Of a DNA stretch of 64,000 nt, positions 18,905 through 27,676 are shown piece after piece. Position numbers and translations under genes: made by a program. This DNA comes from an uncultured Prevotella sp. (lineage in GTDB: Bacteria > Bacteroidota > Bacteroidia > Bacteroidales > Bacteroidaceae), in NCBI GenBank assembly GCA_902798285.1, contig CADBVZ010000010.1:1-64000 (forward strand). Direction: 5' to 3'. Position 1 is the stretch's first letter, and the number at the start of each line of letters is the position of its first letter. The notes under the pieces were generated by a model. That model was not told the origin of the DNA, searched no databases, and was given only the letters and a program-made list of their open reading frames with translations.

Positions 18905-19255
18905 ATGGCACTGAATCTGAACAAGAACCTGAAACTCTACTACTCCATCAAGGAGGTAGCAGAGATGTTTGATCTCAACGAGAGTACGCTCCGCTACTGG
19001 GAGCAGGAATTCCCTTTCCTGAAGCCGAAAGTAAGTGGTGCAGCCAAGATTCGTCAGTATCAGGAGAAGGATATTGAGCAGATTCGCCTGATCCATAATC
19101 TGGTGAAGGAGCGTGGTTTCAAGCTAGCTGCTGCTCGTAAGATCCTGACTCAGAACAGAAAAGGTGTCGAGAAGAAGGCCGATGTTCTGGAGCGCCTGAT
19201 AAGTGTCCGTGCGGAACTACAGGCCCTTAAGAAGCAAATGGATTATTTGCAATAA
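18905..19255 (+). CDS. Small MerR family transcriptional regulator
   Basis: A 116-aa protein with an N-terminal MerR winged-helix domain (YYSIKEVAEMFDLNESTLRYW, then QYQEKDIEQIRLIHNLVKERG) and a short C-terminal helix for dimerisation. It has no effector-binding domain or metal-binding cysteines, so a signal is not obvious. It lies 25 bases after alaS and is probably co-transcribed, with its own strong ribosome binding site. Short MerR proteins next to alaS are common in Bacteroidota; their targets are unknown to me. Confidence 0.8.
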   Translation: MALNLNKNLKLYYSIKEVAEMFDLNESTLRYWEQEFPFLKPKVSGAAKIRQYQEKDIEQIRLIHNLVKERGFKLAAARKILTQNRKGVEKKADVLERLISVRAELQALKKQMDYLQ

Positions 19256-19260
19256 TCAAT

Positions 19261-19286
19261 AAAGCCCCGCCAACCAGCGGGGCTTT
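19261..19286. terminator. Bidirectional terminator
   Basis: A 10-bp perfect stem (AAAGCCCCGC / GCGGGGCTTT) with loop CAACCA. It ends the alaS-merR unit and the converging pectinesterase gene. Confidence 0.88.
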
Positions 19287-19295
19287 ATTGATCAT

Positions 19296-20285
19296 CTACT
19301 CAGGTAACCAAGGCTTCGCTGTATCGGCGAATACATTCTCAAGGGTAATGGCAGCAGCCTCTTTCTTCGAGAGCTGACGGCTCCAAGCTACACGCTTCCC
19401 AGGCTGGGCCCCCTCGCCACGGTTGTTGTACTCCATGTAGCGGGCGGTCTGCTCGCGGTGTTTCTCCCAGTTATGCCAGCCTTCTGGACGGATATGTCCA
19501 CCCAACTCACAGTTCATAAACAGTGTGTAGCCATAGTCGCGCCATGGACGACCTAGGTACACCTGGGTAGCATTACCGCTGGCAATCAGCTTACAATGAT
19601 TAAAGATGTACCCGTAGGCCTGATCCTTAGGTGTTGAGGCGGCGGTGACATACGAGTTTACCAGACTCTCGATGGTACAACCCTCAAACCAAGCTGTAGA
19701 GGCGCCGAAGATAAAGTCGGTGGTGCCGCAGATGTAACAGTCTTTGAAGAAAAGCCGTGTGGCGGGCATACCTGTATATACGGTGTCTTGATGACCGATA
19801 AAGCGACAGTTAATGAACTTCAGTCTGTCGCCCTCGGTATGTAACGCCACAGCCTGTCCCAGTCGGGCGGAGTTGTTCTCAATGGTGATGTTCTTCAGTG
19901 TGATGTCATTCCCTTCAATCTTCAACGTATAGGTACGGAAGGTGCCCATGGGTTGCTCTCGGTGGGCGGCTGTTCCCAAAATCACTTTCACATTCGCATG
20001 GTCATCGTAGGTGATGATGGTGTTCTCAGCACTCTCACCGCATATCTCAATGTTCTGCAACCATTGGGGAATGATGAGCTTCTCTTTGTAGATGCCTTTT
20101 TTTACGAAAATAACCTTGTGGTAGTCCATAAATGCGCGACAAACCTCTATGGCGTCGTCGATATTACGGAACTCTGCCGTGCCGTCGCGGGCTACGAAGA
20201 GTGTGTCGGGGTTGTCATACTTGCCTGCAGCCAGGCCGTTTTGCGATAAGGCCACTAAGACCCATAATAGTAGTAGTTTTTTCAT
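19296..20285 (-). CDS. Pectinesterase (carbohydrate esterase family 8)
   Basis: A secreted 329-aa enzyme expected to de-esterify methylated pectin. It has a signal peptide (MKKLLLLWVLVALSQNGLAA). All CE8 motifs are present: GIYKEKL (~64-70), GQAVALH (143-149), HQDTVY (Asp167), GTTDFIFGAS (Asp190) and YLGRPW (Arg246, Trp248). Asp167 and Asp190 are the expected acid/base and nucleophile. There is no attached lyase or binding module. It is an isolated pectin gene rather than part of a visible polysaccharide-utilisation locus. A typical promoter box is not evident upstream, so read-through from rsh is possible. Confidence 0.92.
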   Translation of the reverse strand: MKKLLLLWVLVALSQNGLAAGKYDNPDTLFVARDGTAEFRNIDDAIEVCRAFMDYHKVIFVKKGIYKEKLIIPQWLQNIEICGESAENTIITYDDHANVKVILGTAAHREQPMGTFRTYTLKIEGNDITLKNITIENNSARLGQAVALHTEGDRLKFINCRFIGHQDTVYTGMPATRLFFKDCYICGTTDFIFGASTAWFEGCTIESLVNSYVTAASTPKDQAYGYIFNHCKLIASGNATQVYLGRPWRDYGYTLFMNCELGGHIRPEGWHNWEKHREQTARYMEYNNRGEGAQPGKRVAWSRQLSKKEAAAITLENVFADTAKPWLPE

Positions 20286-20337
20286 TGTTGTAGTTTATTA
20301 TTTTAGGGGACCCTAAGATATCCTAGGTCATCCTTTT

Positions 20338-22614
20338 TTACATAATCTCCGATATCTCTTTCAGGTCGGGAATGCGCTTGAGGTTGTCGATGATCGCCTT
20401 CACGTTCTCACGGTCATGAACACGCAACTCAATGCTGCCGTCGAAGATGCCATCCTCACAGGTAATAGTTACCTTATGGATGTTAACGCTCATCTCGGAA
20501 GAGATAACCTGCGTAATCTCGTTCAGCATGCCTACGCGATCGATACCGCCGATGCGGATGGTAGCGTCAAAGAAGAGTACTTTGTGCATATCCCACTTGA
20601 TGTCGAGGATACGATTGCCGAAGCTTGACTTCAGCTTGGCAGCTACCGGACAGGTACGCTTGTGTATCTCAATCTGGTTCTTATTGTTGATGTAGCCCAA
20701 GGCATCGTCACCGGGGATGGGGTGACAACAGCCCATGAACTTATATTGGTTGATGTTCTCCTCACTAATGAAGATAGGCTTCTTGCGGTTGAACTTCTCT
20801 GGTACGATAAAGAGGTCCTGCTTCTGCACATCCTCTTCTTTCTTCTTTTTGCCGCTGCCGACGAAGGGCACGTACTTACGCCAGCCCTTACCGTCCTCAT
20901 CGGCCTTGTTCTTGCCGTTCAGTTCGTCGATGTCCTTCTCGCCCAGCAGTACGATCTTGGTGCCTAAGGCCAGATAGAACTCAGCGCGCTTGCTGTAGCC
21001 GTGGAACTCAGAAAGTTTGTCGGCCAGAGCAAGACTCGGCTCGAAGCCGTTTTTCTGCAGGAAGGCGTTCAAGAGTTCTTCACCTTCGCGCTGCATCTCG
21101 CGGTTGTCGCGGCGCAAAATGGCCTGGATCTTGGCCTTGGCCTTGGCTGTGGATACGAAGTTGATCCACGACGGACTCACGTGTTGCGACTTAGATGTCA
21201 GAATCTCCACCTGGTCACCACTCTGCAGCTTATGACTCAGCGGAACGAGCTTGTGGTTTACCTTGGCACCGATACAATGGCTGCCCAGGAAGGTATGGAT
21301 GGAGAAGGCAAAGTCGAGTGCCGTACAGTTGGCAGGCAGCGTGCGAATCTCACCCTTAGGCGTAAATACGAATATCTCACTGGCAAAGAGATTCAGTTTG
21401 ATGGTATCGAGAAAGTCCATCGCGTCTGGCTGTGGGTCGTCGAGTATCTCCTTGATGGTGCGTAGCCATTCGTTCAACTCGTTCTCATCCTCGGTGTATT
21501 CCTCTTCCACACCGTCCTTGTATTTCCAGTGGGCGGCAAATCCTTGCTCAGCTATCTCGTCCATGCGGTCTGAGCGTATCTGCACCTCTATCCATCGGCC
21601 TTGTTTCGACATCAGTGTCACGTGGAGTGCCTGATAACCATTGGCTTTAGGATGCGAGAGCCAGTCGCGCAAACGGTCGGGGTGTGACTTGTAGATCTGC
21701 GAAATCGCCACGTATATCTTGAAGCATTCGTTGATTTCTTCCTCGCGGTTGTTGGGGGTAAAGATGATTCGCACGGCCAGGATATCATAGATCTCCTCAA
21801 AGCTCACGTGCTTGTTCTGCATCTTGTTCCAGATGGAGTAGGGGCTCTTTACGCGTTCTTTAATCTCATATTTGATGCCCATTCCTTTAAGGGCGGCTTC
21901 GATAGGCGAGGTGAACTGTGCAAACAGCTCATCACGCGATACACTGGTCGACTTCAGTTTTGACTGGATTGCAGCATACTCGTCGGGGTGCTCAAACTTG
22001 AAGCTCAGGTTTTCCAACTCGCTCTTAATCTTGTTCAGTCCTAAACGGTTGGCTAGTGGAGCATAGATATATAGTGTCTCACCGGCAATCTTGTATTGCT
22101 TGTTAGCGGGTTGCGACTCCAAGGTACGCATGTTGTGCAGTCGGTCGCATATCTTGATGAGGATCACGCGGATATCGTCGCTCATGGTGAGCAGCAGCTT
22201 CTTGAAGTTCTCAGCCTGTGCTGAGGCCTGTTCGCCGAATATGCCGCCGCTGATCTTTGTCAGGCCGTCGACGATCTGGGCGATCTTCGCGCCGAAGATG
22301 TTCTGGATATCCTCAACGGTGTAGTCTGTATCCTCCACTACGTCGTGGAGCAGTGCCGCACAAATACTTGTTGAACCCAGACCAATCTCCTTACAGGCAA
22401 TCTGTGCTACGGCAATGGGGTGCATGATATAAGGCTCACCCGACAGTCGGCGCACACCTTTGTGTGCCTGACGGGCAAAGTTAAAGGCCTTCGTAATCAG
22501 GTCAACCTTCTTACGGTGGCGCGATGAGATATAGTCCTTCAGCAATATCTCAAACGCACCGTTTATCAGCTTATCATCAGCTTCTTCTTGGATTTTCAGT
22601 TCGTCTTCAGCCAT
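20338..22614 (-). CDS. rsh: RelA/SpoT-family (p)ppGpp synthetase/hydrolase
   Basis: A 758-aa bifunctional-type Rsh enzyme. The HD hydrolase domain (HPIAVA, LLHDVVEDT, ICDRLHNMRT; ~60-210) is intact. The synthetase domain carries ERVKSPYSIWNKM and EIYDILAVRIIF (~250-360). TGS (RTLPANCTALDFAFSIHTFLG) and C-terminal ACT domains follow. Both catalytic domains look active, so it probably makes and degrades the alarmone. It is the last gene of a parA-parB-DUF5683-lytic transglycosylase-rsh run, 32 bases after the lytic transglycosylase, which would let one transcript link segregation, wall turnover and stringent control. Confidence 0.93.
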   Translation of the reverse strand: MAEDELKIQEEADDKLINGAFEILLKDYISSRHRKKVDLITKAFNFARQAHKGVRRLSGEPYIMHPIAVAQIACKEIGLGSTSICAALLHDVVEDTDYTVEDIQNIFGAKIAQIVDGLTKISGGIFGEQASAQAENFKKLLLTMSDDIRVILIKICDRLHNMRTLESQPANKQYKIAGETLYIYAPLANRLGLNKIKSELENLSFKFEHPDEYAAIQSKLKSTSVSRDELFAQFTSPIEAALKGMGIKYEIKERVKSPYSIWNKMQNKHVSFEEIYDILAVRIIFTPNNREEEINECFKIYVAISQIYKSHPDRLRDWLSHPKANGYQALHVTLMSKQGRWIEVQIRSDRMDEIAEQGFAAHWKYKDGVEEEYTEDENELNEWLRTIKEILDDPQPDAMDFLDTIKLNLFASEIFVFTPKGEIRTLPANCTALDFAFSIHTFLGSHCIGAKVNHKLVPLSHKLQSGDQVEILTSKSQHVSPSWINFVSTAKAKAKIQAILRRDNREMQREGEELLNAFLQKNGFEPSLALADKLSEFHGYSKRAEFYLALGTKIVLLGEKDIDELNGKNKADEDGKGWRKYVPFVGSGKKKKEEDVQKQDLFIVPEKFNRKKPIFISEENINQYKFMGCCHPIPGDDALGYINNKNQIEIHKRTCPVAAKLKSSFGNRILDIKWDMHKVLFFDATIRIGGIDRVGMLNEITQVISSEMSVNIHKVTITCEDGIFDGSIELRVHDRENVKAIIDNLKRIPDLKEISEIM

Positions 22615-22646
22615 AATATCCTTACTCCTTTCTCCTTACTCTTCTA

Positions 22647-24128
22647 TCACTTCACTCTCAACTTCTTTCCGGCCCGGATGTTATTGCCCTTGATACCATT
22701 CAGTCTTTTCAGCTTGGCTACGGTTGTTCCGTTTGCCTTGGCAATCTGCGACAGGGTTTGTCCCTTGCGGATGGTAATATTTCTTCCACCTCGTCCACTG
22801 CCGCCTCGACGACTTCTCTTGGCATTCCTGCTGTAGCGGCTGCTACGACCCTTACTCTTGCGTGAGAAGGTGGGCACATCGTCGGCTACATCTACGATGG
22901 CACGCTTCGTCAACAGTTCACTGGCGCGGTAATTGTATATGGAGTCCTCCATGTCGATGAATCGGCCAGTGTCGGCCAGTGGCAGACGGATGGGGTAGGC
23001 CTTGGTGCTGCCTGGCACGATGTCACGACGGAACTCTGGGTTCAGCGTGCGCAGTATGTCAGTATCGATGCCCAGTACACCAGCTATCTGCTCCAGATGT
23101 ACATCCTTATGTACTACGATGGTGTCGCTCTGTGCCGGCAGACGGGTGGTCATCGGACAGATGTTGTGCTCGCAGTAATATGTCATGATGTAGTTGGCTG
23201 CAATAAAGGCTGGTACGTAACCGCGTGTCTCCCTTGGCAGGTACGGGTACAGCTTCCAGTAGTCCTTGTCAGCCTGTGTAATGGCGTCGGCCTCTGTCTT
23301 GCCGTTGGCAGCACGGTAGCGACGAATAGCCTTGTTAATGTTCTCGGGTCCACAGTTATAGGCGGCAATCACCAAGTTCCAGTCGCCAAAGATGCGGTAG
23401 AGATCCCTTAGGTATTGGGCGGCGGCATACGACGACTTGATGGGATCGCGGCGCTCGTCAACCAGTGAGTTTACCTCCAGCCCGTACTGACGACCTGTGC
23501 CCAGCATGAACTGCCACAGACCTGTGGCACCTACTCTTGATACGGCCTTCGGGTTCAAGGCACTCTCAATGATAGGCAGGTATTTCAGTTCCAGAGGAAT
23601 CTGATAAGCCTCCAGTGCCTCTTCGAAGATAGGCATGTAGAAGTTTGCTGCGCCGAGCAGGTAACTTACCGAATAGCGCAGTCGGCCTGCATAGCGGTCG
23701 ATGAAGCGCTGTACAATGTCGTTATAGGCCATCTCCATGACGGTCGGCATGCGGCTCAGTCGCTCTATATAAACCTCCTTAGCATATGTAGGATTCTCAT
23801 TCTTCATCTCACAGTCGCCAGGAGCCAGATATGATTTCGACATGTAGAGGTTCAGCAGACTGTCGAGGTCATAGGTCATAGCCTCGGGGAAGTCTATAAT
23901 CTCTTCGTTACCAGCCTTGTCGGTGACTGATATCTCGTCCTCCGAGGGAATCATGGTTGATTCCACATCGTCTTCATCCTCGTCCTCGTCGTCTAAATCG
24001 TCGAAGTCTTCAATGTCTATACTGTCATTCTCTTCGATGGTGTTCTCAATCACCACCTGTGCTTGCAAGGTGTTGCTTGCTCCCGCCATCATCAGGGCGG
24101 CTATCATCCAAAATAGTCTTTTCTTCAT
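22647..24128 (-). CDS. Membrane-bound lytic transglycosylase with LysM domain (MltD-like)
   Basis: A 493-aa exported murein-cleaving enzyme. A signal peptide (ending NTLQAQ) is followed by a long Asp/Glu-rich stretch (about residues 33-57). The SLT domain (~170-310) contains catalytic Glu188 in IIESALNPKAVSRVG and then GATGLWQFM. A basic Ser/Arg-rich segment (~425-445) precedes a C-terminal LysM peptidoglycan-binding domain (ITIRKGQTLSQIAKANG). It is the fourth gene in the par operon. Confidence 0.9.
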   Translation of the reverse strand: MKKRLFWMIAALMMAGASNTLQAQVVIENTIEENDSIDIEDFDDLDDEDEDEDDVESTMIPSEDEISVTDKAGNEEIIDFPEAMTYDLDSLLNLYMSKSYLAPGDCEMKNENPTYAKEVYIERLSRMPTVMEMAYNDIVQRFIDRYAGRLRYSVSYLLGAANFYMPIFEEALEAYQIPLELKYLPIIESALNPKAVSRVGATGLWQFMLGTGRQYGLEVNSLVDERRDPIKSSYAAAQYLRDLYRIFGDWNLVIAAYNCGPENINKAIRRYRAANGKTEADAITQADKDYWKLYPYLPRETRGYVPAFIAANYIMTYYCEHNICPMTTRLPAQSDTIVVHKDVHLEQIAGVLGIDTDILRTLNPEFRRDIVPGSTKAYPIRLPLADTGRFIDMEDSIYNYRASELLTKRAIVDVADDVPTFSRKSKGRSSRYSRNAKRSRRGGSGRGGRNITIRKGQTLSQIAKANGTTVAKLKRLNGIKGNNIRAGKKLRVK

Positions 24129-24184
24129 TTATCTTTTAATTATTCATTCGAAATTACTAATCTCTCACTTCTAGCTTCTCACCT

Positions 24185-25033
24185 CTAGAACTTCAGGCTG
24201 CACTGCAGTCCTACCGACGAGCCGTCCAGCGGATTGCTCGACGAGTGGTTGTTCAGTATCGTCGGCTCCACCTTCAGACTCAGGTCTTTCGAGATGTCGA
24301 ACACCGATAGTTCTGCATCCACGTAGGCGTCGATCACTGAGAGGGCATAGACGCCGCAGAGAATAAAGAAACTCAGGTCGCGGTATCTCCTAAATCGGTC
24401 TTTACGTTTCCTGAAAATATCCTCGTAGTGCTTCTTGTTCTGATCGGTAATCTTTGCGCCGAGATGCAGGAACTGGTTGTAGCTCTGCGTTTTGGGGTCT
24501 TTGTCCATCAGGTCGAGGTAGGCCTGCGAGTAGTCCTTGTACATCATGTTGTTCCAGTTCATGGCATAAATACAGCCGATGAATCCTCCATACACGATGG
24601 GCAGTTTCCAATATTTACGGTTGTAAATCTGTCCGCCGCCAGGGATAACCAGTGCCAGCCATAGGGCTCGCTGAGGATCGGGAGTCCACAGAGCCTTGTC
24701 CTTAATGGGAGTCTGCTGCTTCTTGAGTGTCGAGTCGACCAAGAGCGACAATTGCTCGTTGATAGCTGTCGTCATGCTGTCCGTAATCACTACGCTGTCA
24801 GGTATCTGATTGGCGATGGCGGTTGGCAGCTGTTCGCCGATGATGGTCTTCAGACTGTCATTAATAACGATGGTTCTGGCGCTGTCGCCTACGATGGTCT
24901 TTACCGTGCTGACAGCCTTATCGGCAGCCTTCTTGAGCAGTTCCTCCTGAGCCTGACTCTGCTGTATGCCCGCCATAACGAGTATAACGGCTATCAGCAG
25001 CCTTTGACCCCATGTATATCTTTTCTGTCTCAA
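24185..25033 (-). CDS. DUF5683 membrane protein
   Basis: A 282-aa protein with an N-terminal signal-like segment (LLIAVILVMAGIQQSQAQ), a long soluble region and two or three hydrophobic stretches around residues 125-165 and 220-240. The segment LALVIPGGGQIYNRKYWKLP (~129-148) is the hallmark of DUF5683, a Bacteroidota family of unknown function found between parB and the lytic transglycosylase gene. The start lies 22 bases downstream of the parB stop. Confidence 0.8.
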   Translation of the reverse strand: MRQKRYTWGQRLLIAVILVMAGIQQSQAQEELLKKAADKAVSTVKTIVGDSARTIVINDSLKTIIGEQLPTAIANQIPDSVVITDSMTTAINEQLSLLVDSTLKKQQTPIKDKALWTPDPQRALWLALVIPGGGQIYNRKYWKLPIVYGGFIGCIYAMNWNNMMYKDYSQAYLDLMDKDPKTQSYNQFLHLGAKITDQNKKHYEDIFRKRKDRFRRYRDLSFFILCGVYALSVIDAYVDAELSVFDISKDLSLKVEPTILNNHSSSNPLDGSSVGLQCSLKF

Positions 25034-25055
25034 CGTTTCTTTCTGTTTGTTCAGC

Positions 25056-25985
25056 TTATCCGTTCTTTACTCTGTCGAACACCTGCATGATGATCTCCAG
25101 CTCCTCCTCGTTGGCGAATGGTATGCTGATGCGTCCTTTGCTCTGGGGTGAGCAACTCATCGTTACTCTAACCTTAAACAACTCCGACAGGCGGTCTCTC
25201 AGTATGCTGTATTCCAGTGGCAACTGGTTGGGCGCCATTTTTTGTCTTACATTCTGCAGACTCTCGCCCTGCTTCATCATCTGCACCATCTCCTCCACCT
25301 TTCTCACAGAGTAGCCGTTGCGCTTCACATCATTAAAGAGCTTGATCTGTGCCGACGGACTGTCGATGGAGAGCAATGCACGGGCGTGTCCCATGTCCAT
25401 CTCCTTATTCTTCAGGGCCATCTGTATGGGGGCGGGCAACTTCAGCAGTCGCATGTAGTTGGTTACCGAGGTACGGCTCTTACCCACACGCTCCGAGATA
25501 CGCTCCTGTGTCAGTCCCAGCGTGTCTGAAAGATGCTGGTAGGCCAGGGCTATTTCAATGGCGTTCAGGTCCTCGCGCTGTATATTCTCTACGAGAGCCA
25601 TCTCCATCACGTCGTCGTCGGCAGCTGTCTTGATGTAGGCGGGCAGTGCCTCCAATCCTGCCATCTGTGAGGCTCTCCAACGGCGCTCACCGGCAATGAT
25701 CTGATAGGTGCCCTTCTCTGTCTGCCTTACGGTGATGGGGGTGATAAGTCCTATCTCCTTGATACTGGCGGCCAGCTCCTTCATGGCGCTCTCCTCAAAC
25801 TCCCTACGGGGCTGGTTGGGGTTAGGTTCAATCAGTTTGATGGGAATCTCGTTCAGGTTCGACGATCCTTTCGTCTGTACATCACTGGTGTCGATCAGGG
25901 CATCTAGTCCTCGGCCTTTGCCAGAGCCGATGCTATCAAGGCCGCGACCCAGTACGTTGCGGTCATATTTCTTTCTAACAGCCAT
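25056..25985 (-). CDS. parB: Chromosome partitioning protein ParB
   Basis: A 309-aa DNA-binding CTPase. The N-terminal GRGLDSIGSGKGRGLDALI segment resembles the ParA-interacting tail. Box I NPNQPR (~57-62) and box II GERRWRAS are the CTP-binding motifs; ENIQREDLN follows. The helix-turn-helix is ERVGKSRTSVTNYMRLLKLP, and the C-terminal region dimerises. It is co-directional with parA, 3 bases downstream. I did not see a canonical 16-bp parS palindrome by eye in this window. Confidence 0.93.
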   Translation of the reverse strand: MAVRKKYDRNVLGRGLDSIGSGKGRGLDALIDTSDVQTKGSSNLNEIPIKLIEPNPNQPRREFEESAMKELAASIKEIGLITPITVRQTEKGTYQIIAGERRWRASQMAGLEALPAYIKTAADDDVMEMALVENIQREDLNAIEIALAYQHLSDTLGLTQERISERVGKSRTSVTNYMRLLKLPAPIQMALKNKEMDMGHARALLSIDSPSAQIKLFNDVKRNGYSVRKVEEMVQMMKQGESLQNVRQKMAPNQLPLEYSILRDRLSELFKVRVTMSCSPQSKGRISIPFANEEELEIIMQVFDRVKNG

Positions 25986-25988
25986 AGC

Positions 25989-26756
25989 TTATTTTTTGTT
26001 TCTGTAAATGATTTCGTTGGCAAGTGCCAGATGGTTCTTTGCGCCGGTAGAGTCTGCGTCGTACAGAATGGCGGGCAGTCCGTGGCTCGGAGCCTCTGAC
26101 AGTTTCACATTGCGCTGGATGACGGTCTTGAATACCAGTTCCTGGAAGTGGCGCTTCACTTCGTCATATATCTGGTTGGCCAGCCTCAGTCGGCTGTCGT
26201 ACATCGTCAGCAGGAATCCCTCTATCTCCAGCGTCGAGTTCAACTTGTTCTTAATGATCTTGATGGTGTTCAGCAGTTTGCTGATACCCTCTAGGGCGAA
26301 GTATTCGCACTGCACAGGGATAATCACCGAGTCGGCAGCTGTCAGCGAGTTTACGGTGATGAGGCCTAACGACGGCGAACAGTCTATCAGTATGTAATCG
26401 TAATCGTCGCGTATGGGTGCCAGCATGTTCTTGAGCACCATCTCGCGGTTGCTCAGGTTCAGCATCTCTATTTCTGCACCTACGAGGTCGATGTGGCTGG
26501 GTATGATGTCCAGACCGTCGATATCGGTGGTGTAGATGGCGTCACGAACGTCTGCGTTGTCGATGATGCATTCATATAGCGAACATTCCACTTCTTTAAT
26601 GTCTACGCCCAGTCCACTGGAGGCGTTGGCCTGCGGGTCGGCATCCACAACAAGCACGCTCTTCTCAAGTGTAGCCAGCGAAGCTGCCAGATTGATGGTC
26701 GTCGTGGTTTTACCCACGCCGCCTTTTTGGTTTGCCAAAGCAATAATCTTTCCCAT
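25989..26756 (-). CDS. parA: Chromosome partitioning ATPase ParA (Soj)
   Basis: A 255-aa MinD/ParA-type ATPase with the deviant Walker [15 protein letters not shown] starting at residue 10, followed by DADPQANAS and the Walker B-like region [14 protein letters not shown]. The ATG at 26756 starts the conserved [13 protein letters not shown]; an in-frame ATG at 26798 would fall in the promoter and is rejected. It opens the five-gene par/rsh operon and is divergent from surE. Confidence 0.95.
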   Translation of the reverse strand: MGKIIALANQKGGVGKTTTTINLAASLATLEKSVLVVDADPQANASSGLGVDIKEVECSLYECIIDNADVRDAIYTTDIDGLDIIPSHIDLVGAEIEMLNLSNREMVLKNMLAPIRDDYDYILIDCSPSLGLITVNSLTAADSVIIPVQCEYFALEGISKLLNTIKIIKNKLNSTLEIEGFLLTMYDSRLRLANQIYDEVKRHFQELVFKTVIQRNVKLSEAPSHGLPAILYDADSTGAKNHLALANEIIYRNKK

Positions 26757-26795
26757 TGTCTTCGTTAATCTTGATAAAAATAAGAAATTTGGGCA

Positions 26796-26803
26796 CAAAG
26801 TTA
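26796..26803 (-). promoter_or_regulatory. -7 box for the parA operon
   Basis: The minus strand reads TAACTTTG, 40 bases before the parA ATG. No clear -33 TTG is seen at standard spacing. Confidence 0.6.
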
Positions 26804-26845
26804 CATATTTTCACTGAGAAATCTCTCCATTTAAACCTTTTTTCG

Positions 26846-26853
26846 TACTTTTG
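26846..26853 (+). promoter_or_regulatory. -7 box for surE
   Basis: TACTTTTG lies 22 bases before the surE ATG. It is divergent from the parA box. Confidence 0.6.
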
Positions 26854-26874
26854 CACCCAAATCAATGATATTTT

Positions 26875-27645
26875 ATGGAAATTAAACGCCCCTTATTACT
26901 CATTTCCAACGATGACGGCTATCAGTCAAAGGGTATCCGAGAGTTGGTGGAGATGGTCTCTGATTTCGGCGATATCATCGTCTGCGCCCCCGATTCAGCC
27001 CGCAGTGGTTTCTCGTGTGCCTTCTCTGCCACCACGCCGTTGAGGCTTACCCTTCAGCAGAAGCGAGAGGGCGTGGAGGTATGGTCGTGCAACGGCACGC
27101 CTACCGATTGTGTCAAGATGGCGCTGGCCGAACTCTGTCCCCGTAAGCCCGATATGGTGATTGGTGGCATCAATCATGGCGATAATGGCTCTGTGAATAC
27201 CCATTATAGCGGTACGATGGGCGTAGTGCTCGAAGGTTGTATGAAGTATATCCCTTCGGTGGCTTTCTCACTCTGCGATCATCGTGACGATGCCGACTTT
27301 GAGCCACTTCGCCCCTTGATTCGTCAGATTACCCAGCGCGTGCTAGCCGAAGGCCTTCCCCAGGGCGTCTGTCTGAATGTAAACTTCCCACTGGTGGATG
27401 TTTTTAAAGGCGTTAAGGTCTGCCGCATGGCCAAGGGTACTTGGGGTAACGAAGTGTCTAAGTGTCATCATCCCCGTGGCTACGACTATTGGTGGATGGT
27501 AGGCCATTACCAGAACGATGAGCCCGAGGCTGAAGATACTGACAACTGGGCTCTCACGCATGGCTACGTTGCCATTACTCCCACTCAGATCGACGTCACC
27601 GCCTACCAAGCCCTCGACCTCATTAAATCTTGGGATTTAAAATAG
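26875..27645 (+). CDS. surE: 5'/3'-nucleotidase SurE
   Basis: A 256-aa metal-dependent survival protein and nucleoside monophosphatase. The signature ISNDDGYQSKGI is near the N-terminus (metal-binding Asp pair), and GGINHGDNG is the second metal site. It is full length. It starts the plus-strand operon with lpxB, 31 bases downstream; the gap is a tract of short phased repeats (AAATAGTCAAAT-type). Confidence 0.93.
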   Translation: MEIKRPLLLISNDDGYQSKGIRELVEMVSDFGDIIVCAPDSARSGFSCAFSATTPLRLTLQQKREGVEVWSCNGTPTDCVKMALAELCPRKPDMVIGGINHGDNGSVNTHYSGTMGVVLEGCMKYIPSVAFSLCDHRDDADFEPLRPLIRQITQRVLAEGLPQGVCLNVNFPLVDVFKGVKVCRMAKGTWGNEVSKCHHPRGYDYWWMVGHYQNDEPEAEDTDNWALTHGYVAITPTQIDVTAYQALDLIKSWDLK

Positions 27646-27676
27646 TCAAATCGTAAATAGTCAAATTGTCAATTAT

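Noticed and set aside
24185-26874. A parS centromere near parAB
   Set aside because: I looked for a 14-16-base palindrome of the TGTTTCACGTGAAACA kind and found none by eye; it may lie elsewhere.
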